DNA from: Phycisphaerae bacterium
GTDB lineage: Bacteria > Planctomycetota > Phycisphaerae > UBA1845 > Fen-1342
Length of the DNA stretch: 10,611 bases
NCBI GenBank assembly: GCA_022842805.1
Contig: JALHOX010000126.1
Span: 1-10,611 of the forward strand
Direction of reading: 5' to 3'
Shown here: piece by piece, positions 6,824-10,611 of the stretch
How the letters are laid out: the number at the start of each line of letters is the position of its first letter
How positions within the stretch are numbered: position 1 is the first letter of the stretch
Program-made: the position numbers and the translations under genes
Notes under the pieces: generated by a model
What the model was told of the DNA's origin: nothing
Seen by the model: the letters and a program-made list of their open reading frames with translations, nothing else
The model's database searches: none

Positions 6824-8152
6824 CTACGCCTTCACGATCTTCTTGCTCTTGGGCTGCTTACCGCAGGCATTGCGCGTGTCGACCACCAACGACGCATGCT
6901 TGGCGACCAGCGCGTAATCCACATTGCTGTGGTCCGTGCTAATGAGCACGCAATCAACCGACTTCAGCAATTCCGCCGTCAGCGGCTGGCTCTTCATGTG
7001 CGTGATGTTGTGCTCGCGCATCGGCTTGGCGACCGGGATAAACGTGTCGTGGTAGCAGACCTTGGCGCCACGATGCTGGAGCAGTTCGATCAACTCGACC
7101 GACGGCGATTCGCGCACATCGTCGACGTCCTTCTTGTAGGCCAGTCCGAGCACCAGCACCTTCGAACCCTTGATCGGCTTGCCATGCTCGTTCAGCGCTT
7201 CGCCGACGCGATTGACCACGTACTCGGGCATGGCGGTGTTGATCTCGCCCGCCAGCTCAATGAACTTCGCGGAAATGCCAAACTCCTTGGCCTTCCACGA
7301 CAGATAAAACGGATCGATCGGAATGCAGTGGCCGCCCAGGCCCGGCCCCGGATAGAAGGCCTGAAAACCGAAGGGCTTCGTCTTCGCCGCTTCGATGACC
7401 TCCCACACGTCGATGTCCATCTTGTCGAAGATCATCTTCAATTCGTTGGCCAGCGCGATATTGATGCAGCGATAGACGTTCTCCACGATCTTCGCCGCCT
7501 CGGCCACTTCGCAGCTCGACACCGGCACCACGCGATCGACCACGCTGCCATAGAGCGCCGTCGCCAGCTTGCCGCTCTTCTCCGTCATGCCGCCCACCAC
7601 CTTCGGAATCTGCTTGGTGGTCATGTCGGTGCGGCCCGGGTCTTCGCGCTCCGGCGAAAAACCCAGGAAGTAGTAGTCGTCCAGCTTCCGCTTCGCATCA
7701 CCCGCTTCGAGGATCGGCTGCACGATCTCGCGCGTCGTAAACGGATAGGTCGTCGACTCCAGCACGATGACCTGCCCCTTCCGCAGACACTTGCTGATCG
7801 CGTTCGCCGTGCTCTCGACATACGTCATGTCCGGCTCGCGCATCTTGTTCAGCGGCGTCGGCACGCAGATCAAAATCGCATCAGGCTCGTCCAGCCGGCT
7901 GAAATCCGCCGTCGGCTCAAACATCTTGGCCTTGATCAGCTTCTGAAAATGGTCGCCGGGCAGGTGGCGGATATAGGTCTTGCCCGAGTTGAGCATGCGC
8001 ACTTTTTGCTCGTCGATGTCAAAGCCCAGCACGCGAAAGCCGGAAGCGGTGAACTCGCGCACCAGCGGCAAACCGACATAACCCAGCCCCATCACGCCGA
8101 CGAGGGCCTGTTTGCCGGTGATTTTCTTGAGAACATCGTCGAACAGCGCCAT
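6824..8152 (-). CDS. Nucleotide-sugar 6-dehydrogenase, probably UDP-N-acetylglucosamine type (WbpA-like)
   Basis: This is a 442-residue cytoplasmic NAD-dependent enzyme that oxidises C6 of a UDP-hexose(amine) twice to give a uronic acid, a precursor for surface polysaccharide. Domains in order: an N-terminal Rossmann fold with GLGYVGLP (22-29) and the Asp-containing strand VLGFDID (41-47); ICVPTP (95-100); LESTTYPFTT (131-140); the FSPERE segment (165-170); the helix AAKIVENVYRCINIALANEL (219-238); and GGHCIPIDP (273-281) with catalytic Cys276. A C-terminal UDP-binding domain carries VLGLAYKKDVDDVRESP (334-350). PGPGLGGHCIPIDPFYLSWK is characteristic of the UDP-GlcNAc/ManNAc branch rather than UDP-glucose dehydrogenase, which I infer from memory of the family. 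Phe138 sits where glycine is usual. Start at 8152 has AGGAG at 8162-8166, nine bases away, and a possible promoter just upstream. Exact substrate is uncertain. Confidence 0.9.
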   Translation of the reverse strand: MALFDDVLKKITGKQALVGVMGLGYVGLPLVREFTASGFRVLGFDIDEQKVRMLNSGKTYIRHLPGDHFQKLIKAKMFEPTADFSRLDEPDAILICVPTPLNKMREPDMTYVESTANAISKCLRKGQVIVLESTTYPFTTREIVQPILEAGDAKRKLDDYYFLGFSPEREDPGRTDMTTKQIPKVVGGMTEKSGKLATALYGSVVDRVVPVSSCEVAEAAKIVENVYRCINIALANELKMIFDKMDIDVWEVIEAAKTKPFGFQAFYPGPGLGGHCIPIDPFYLSWKAKEFGISAKFIELAGEINTAMPEYVVNRVGEALNEHGKPIKGSKVLVLGLAYKKDVDDVRESPSVELIELLQHRGAKVCYHDTFIPVAKPMREHNITHMKSQPLTAELLKSVDCVLISTDHSNVDYALVAKHASLVVDTRNACGKQPKSKKIVKA

Positions 8153-8188
8153 AGCGGAAAGCTCCTGATTCGCTTGAATGAGCGGGGA

Positions 8189-8217
8189 AATCTAGCCGAC
8201 GCGCCGAGGGCCAGCAA
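8189..8217 (-). promoter_or_regulatory. Possible sigma-70-type promoter for the nucleotide-sugar dehydrogenase
   Basis: On the minus strand TTGCTG (plus 8212-8217) is followed after exactly 17 bases by TAGATT (plus 8189-8194). The boxes match consensus at 3/6 and 4/6 positions. Transcription would start near 8182 and give a leader of about thirty bases containing AGGAG at 8162-8166. Position and spacing are good but the boxes are weak, so this is only a candidate. Confidence 0.35.
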
Positions 8218-8253
8218 GGAAAGGCCGACGGCGAATCATCCCTCATCTATCGG

Positions 8254-8270
8254 CCGAACCACGGATTCGG
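8254..8270. repeat. Inverted repeat in the divergent region before the flavoprotein
   Basis: CCGAA at 8254-8258 and TTCGG at 8266-8270 flank a seven-base centre. GGCCGA at 8223-8228 can alternatively pair with TCGGCC at 8250-8255. They lie in the 237-base gap between divergent genes (dehydrogenase minus, flavoprotein plus), upstream of the candidate minus-strand promoter. An operator is possible but unproven. I see no clear plus-strand promoter here. Confidence 0.25.
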
Positions 8271-8377
8271 TGACAAGTTCCGCTTTCGCCCCCCACGCGA
8301 ATGCGCCCGGCTTTCTCCCGCCGACCCGACGCCCGCACGGGTAAACTAAAGGGCGATTCGCTTTCGTCCACCTGTTC

Positions 8378-8382
8378 GGAGG
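8378..8382 (+). promoter_or_regulatory. Strong Shine-Dalgarno of the Tat flavoprotein gene
   Basis: GGAGG lies seven bases before ATG at 8390. It fixes the start so that the twin-arginine motif falls at residues 6-7, where a Tat signal requires it. Confidence 0.8.
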
Positions 8383-8389
8383 ATCGCTC

Positions 8390-10186
8390 ATGAATCGCGT
8401 CTCGCGCCGCGGGCTGCTCTGGTCGGGGTTCGGGGCGGTCGCCGCGGGATTGCTCACACGCCGCGCCTGGGGGATCGAAGCTCCATCCTTCGATTTGGCG
8501 CAGATGGCCGAAATGCTCCGCAGCGGCGCAATCCCCAACCGATCCGGACGCTTCCGGCGCGGCCTCTCCGCCGCCGCCGCCGCGCCGATCAAGCGCGGCG
8601 ATCCCCTCCGCCGTCTCGATGGAGTGCGCCAGTCGATTCAGATCGCCGGTCTCCCGTTTCACCCCTGGTTCACCGGCGATGATTTTCGCGACGCGATCCC
8701 CTTCCACGTCGGCGACAACAACGCGCTGCCCACCCCCACCGAAGAAGTCGACGTCGCCATCGTCGGCGGCGGAATCTCCGGCCTCTCCACCGCCTACCTC
8801 CTCCGCGAATTCTCGCCCGTCCTCTTCGAGCTGCGCGACCAGTACGGCGGAAACGCGATGGGCGAGATCTGGGGCGATCCGCTCGATGAAAAGCCCTACT
8901 CCATGGGCACCGCCTACGTGATCTCCACCGAAGAAGGCGAGCCGCTGCACGACTTCTATCGCGAGTTGGGAGTGCTCGACACCGCCCGCTTCGCCGGGCC
9001 ACAGGACCCGGTCGAGGTCGCCGGCGTCATTCGAAAGGACTTCTGGACCGGCGCCGGCTTTTCCCCCGACGAGCAGATGGCCTTTGAGCGCTATGCAACC
9101 GTCGTCAGCTTCATGGCCAACGAGAGCTATCCCGATATTCCGCTGCCCGAGGGCAAGGACAATCAGTGGATCCTCGATCTCGACCGCCAAAACTTCCTCG
9201 AAAACCTCGAGTCGCAGATGGGCCTGCCGCTGCCGCCGGTGCTCAAGGCCGCCGTCCAGGCCTACTTCTACTCGTCCTTCGGCTACCCGATGCAGCAGAT
9301 CTCAGCCGCCAGCGGTTGGAACTTCGTCGCCGCCGAGGAATACGGCCGCTACATCTGGCCCGGCGGCGTGGGATACCTGGCGCGCGCCCTGTGGCGGCGT
9401 CTGGCCGAGTTGGAAGAAAACGTGCCGCCCGATGCGCGACCGCGCTTCTTGCGAAGCGGCTGCCGCGTGTTCGATGTCCGCCTCGAACCCGACGGCCGCG
9501 CCCGACTGACCTATGTCGACGCCGCCGGCGTGCAGCGCGCGATGCGGGCCAAGGCGGTCGTGCTCGCCTGCGCAAAGCACATCTGCAAACACGTGATTCA
9601 CGACCTCGTGAACATCGATCAGGACAAGTTCGACGCCTGCGCCGCGATCTACGCCCAGCCCTACCTCGTCGCAAATGTCCTGCTCAACGCCCGCGTGGAG
9701 CGCGATTACTACGACCTCTTCCTCCTGCGCGACCCGCTCGCCTTTCCGCAGGAGCCCGACCTGAGCAGCGAGCGCCGCCCGCTCGACGTGATCTTCAGCG
9801 ACTACGCCTCCGCCCGAAACGGCGCCAAGACCGTCATGACCATGTACTGGCCGCTGCCCTTCGGCGCCTCCCAGTTCACGCTCCTGCTCAACGACCCGTT
9901 CACGACCTACGCCAACCTGCTCGCTCCGCGGCTGCGCGAGTTCCTCAAGCTCATCAACGTGCCCGATAGCGCCGTCGAGCAGATCCGCATCACCCGCTGG
10001 GGACACGCCATGCCCGTCGCCGGCGTCGGACTGATCGCCGACGGCTACTGCGAAGCCGCCCGCCGTCCCATGAGCGACACGATCTTTTTCGTAAATCAGG
10101 ACAACTGGGCCCTCCCCGCCGTCGAAAACAGCGTGCTCGATGCGTTCAGCGTGGCCGAACAGGTCCGCGGCACACTGCGCCGCTAA
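8390..10186 (+). CDS. Tat-exported FAD-dependent oxidoreductase (amine-oxidase-like)
   Basis: The product is 598 residues. The N-terminus has a twin-arginine signal (SRRGLLWSG, Arg6-Arg7, hydrophobic part 8-22, AWG near 26-28), so the enzyme should fold with its FAD in the cytoplasm and be exported. A dinucleotide-binding fold follows a long leader region: DVAIVGGGISGLSTAYLL (121-138) with the GxGxxG glycines at 126, 128 and 131, the ribose-binding Glu147, and the GG of QYGGNA (151-156). Later come IWPGGVGYLARALWRRL (encoded around 9352-9402), RAKAVVLACAKH (9547-9582) and a closing DNWALPAVENSVLDAFSVAEQV that fits the C-terminal FAD-binding strand and helix. This layout is that of the flavin amine oxidase/phytoene desaturase superfamily. 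The mid-region loosely recalls spermidine-dehydrogenase-like proteins, which is a weak hint only. The substrate is unknown. Confidence 0.8.
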   Translation: MNRVSRRGLLWSGFGAVAAGLLTRRAWGIEAPSFDLAQMAEMLRSGAIPNRSGRFRRGLSAAAAAPIKRGDPLRRLDGVRQSIQIAGLPFHPWFTGDDFRDAIPFHVGDNNALPTPTEEVDVAIVGGGISGLSTAYLLREFSPVLFELRDQYGGNAMGEIWGDPLDEKPYSMGTAYVISTEEGEPLHDFYRELGVLDTARFAGPQDPVEVAGVIRKDFWTGAGFSPDEQMAFERYATVVSFMANESYPDIPLPEGKDNQWILDLDRQNFLENLESQMGLPLPPVLKAAVQAYFYSSFGYPMQQISAASGWNFVAAEEYGRYIWPGGVGYLARALWRRLAELEENVPPDARPRFLRSGCRVFDVRLEPDGRARLTYVDAAGVQRAMRAKAVVLACAKHICKHVIHDLVNIDQDKFDACAAIYAQPYLVANVLLNARVERDYYDLFLLRDPLAFPQEPDLSSERRPLDVIFSDYASARNGAKTVMTMYWPLPFGASQFTLLLNDPFTTYANLLAPRLREFLKLINVPDSAVEQIRITRWGHAMPVAGVGLIADGYCEAARRPMSDTIFFVNQDNWALPAVENSVLDAFSVAEQVRGTLRR

Positions 10187-10262
10187 GCCGCCGGTTGAAA
10201 CCCGAGATCTTCGGCGCCTCCCGGGTAGTCATCCGTCAAAGCCGCGGTACACTGCTCCGTCC

Positions 10263-10295
10263 GAGAATCGCGGTAATCGCGTTCTCCTACCGCGA
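10263..10295 (+). repeat. Overlapping, mutually exclusive hairpins upstream of the last gene
   Basis: Pairing one joins GAGAA (10263-10267) plus CGCG (10269-10272) with CGCG (10278-10281) plus TTCTC (10282-10286): a 9-bp stem with one bulged T and loop GTAAT. Pairing two joins TCGCGGTA (10268-10275) with TACCGCGA (10288-10295), an 8-bp perfect stem with a 12-base loop. Both use 10269-10272, so they cannot coexist. They end about 30 bases before a TTG start with a good ribosome site. No T-run follows, so neither is an intrinsic terminator. They could be a translational switch, a DNA operator or a chance product of GC-rich sequence. Confidence 0.4.
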
Positions 10296-10314
10296 AATTC
10301 GGCGTTACCGAGTT

Positions 10315-10319
10315 AGGAA
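10315..10319 (+). promoter_or_regulatory. Shine-Dalgarno supporting a TTG start
   Basis: AGGAA lies six bases before TTG at 10326-10328. An in-frame TAG at 10314-10316 rules out any start further upstream and overlaps the ribosome site. The first in-frame ATG (10386) has no visible Shine-Dalgarno. Confidence 0.6.
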
Positions 10320-10325
10320 CTTCAT

Positions 10326-10611
10326 TTGCACACGCTCGCCCATGTCGAGGAACGAATCATCTCGTTACCCGGCAGCGACGCGACCATGCTCCGTCGGTCG
10401 TCCACCAATCCCGATCGCCGCGACGCGATCGTCTTTCTCAACGGCCTGCTCGGCGACAGCTCGCAGTGGCGCTTGTTCGATCAGTACATCCCCCCCACCG
10501 ATTACGCCGACTGCTACTACATCGACCACCACTACGACAGCCGCAAGGATCCGCCCACGGTCGCCAACGTCGTCCGCGAGACCCTCGGCCTGCTCAACAG
10601 CGGCCCCCTCG
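10326..10611 (+). CDS. N-terminal part of a protein, possibly alpha/beta-hydrolase fold; 3'-truncated by the window edge
   Basis: Ninety-five codons are visible, open to the window end. The start is taken as TTG 10326 on the strength of AGGAA six bases upstream; ATG 10386 is the alternative and would drop 20 residues. Seen: RRDAIVFLNGLLGDSSQWRL (residues 28-47), a hydrophobic strand followed by a glycine-rich turn and an amphipathic helix, then CYYIDHHYDS (61-70) and a helix VANVVRETLGLL (76-87). Strand, NGLLGDSxxW turn and a second strand match the start of alpha/beta hydrolases, where HGLLG forms the oxyanion-hole turn; here Asn replaces His. The nucleophile elbow would lie beyond the window, so the fold is inference. 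Codon use looks like the neighbours'. It follows the flavoprotein by 139 bases on the same strand and may share its transcript. Confidence 0.5.
   Translation, partial: MHTLAHVEERIISLPGSDATMLRRSSTNPDRRDAIVFLNGLLGDSSQWRLFDQYIPPTDYADCYYIDHHYDSRKDPPTVANVVRETLGLLNSGPL

Noticed and set aside
4703..8344. A 1213-codon open frame on the plus strand
   Set aside because: It runs through the plus-strand membrane protein in another frame and antisense to the deacetylase-like and dehydrogenase genes. The translation is Arg/Pro/His-rich with no domain. Long shadow frames are expected in GC-rich DNA with biased codon use.
8243..9190. A 315-codon minus-strand frame with an ordinary-looking Gly/Glu/Ala-rich translation
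   Set aside because: It is antisense to the start of the Tat flavoprotein, whose motifs and ribosome site are unambiguous. The protein has no recognisable family and such antisense frames mirror the codon bias of the true gene.
1..10611. CRISPR array, tRNA/rRNA, insertion sequence, integrase or defence-system genes
   Set aside because: No regularly spaced direct repeats, no cloverleaf with a CCA or TTCGA-type T-arm in the gaps, and no transposase, nuclease or ATPase motifs in any well-supported frame.

Overview
The window is a compact GC-rich stretch (by eye in the low-to-mid 60s percent; not computed) of a bacterial chromosome carrying eight protein genes. Two of these run off the window edges. 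There are no RNA genes, insertion sequences, CRISPR arrays or phage genes that I can support. The gene content would fit a Planctomycetota-like bacterium with a complex envelope: an SLC5-type symporter, a Spy-like LTxxQ protein, a GT-C membrane protein, a membrane-anchored deacetylase-like protein and a Tat-exported flavoprotein. That lineage is an inference from general resemblance, not a demonstrated placement.

Layout. Positions 2-1690 (+) hold most of a sodium:solute symporter whose N-terminus lies upstream of the window. The 221-base gap that follows carries a REP-like hairpin and a good intrinsic terminator that serves the opposite strand. Positions 1912-3039 (-) encode a secreted, charged, helical protein built from three Spy/CpxP-like modules. 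Positions 3175-4101 (-) encode a homocysteine S-methyltransferase, which could be co-transcribed with it. Positions 4338-5567 (+), divergent from the methyltransferase, encode a multi-pass GT-C/GT39-like membrane protein. Its stop codon interlocks inside a CTAG palindrome with the stop of the convergent gene at 5564-6688 (-), a membrane-anchored protein that looks like a divergent polysaccharide deacetylase. Upstream on the minus strand, at 6824-8152, is a UDP-GlcNAc-type nucleotide-sugar 6-dehydrogenase. A strong hairpin plus U-tract separates these two minus-strand genes. Divergent from the dehydrogenase, 8390-10186 (+) encodes a Tat-signal FAD-dependent amine-oxidase-like enzyme. It is followed at 10326 onward (+) by the start of a gene with a TTG start and an alpha/beta-hydrolase-like beginning.

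How the genes may work together. Positions 4338-8152 hold three genes with plausible roles in surface carbohydrate: making a uronic sugar nucleotide, transferring sugars from a lipid carrier, and trimming or deacetylating polymer. This could be a small piece of an envelope-glycan locus, although the core assembly genes are not here. The other genes look like housekeeping or physiological functions without an obvious shared pathway. I do not see a convincing new defence or mobile system. The points most worth a second look are the three-module Spy-like protein, the terminator placed directly before a ribosome-binding site, the mutually exclusive hairpins before the last gene, and the uncharacterised deacetylase-like protein.
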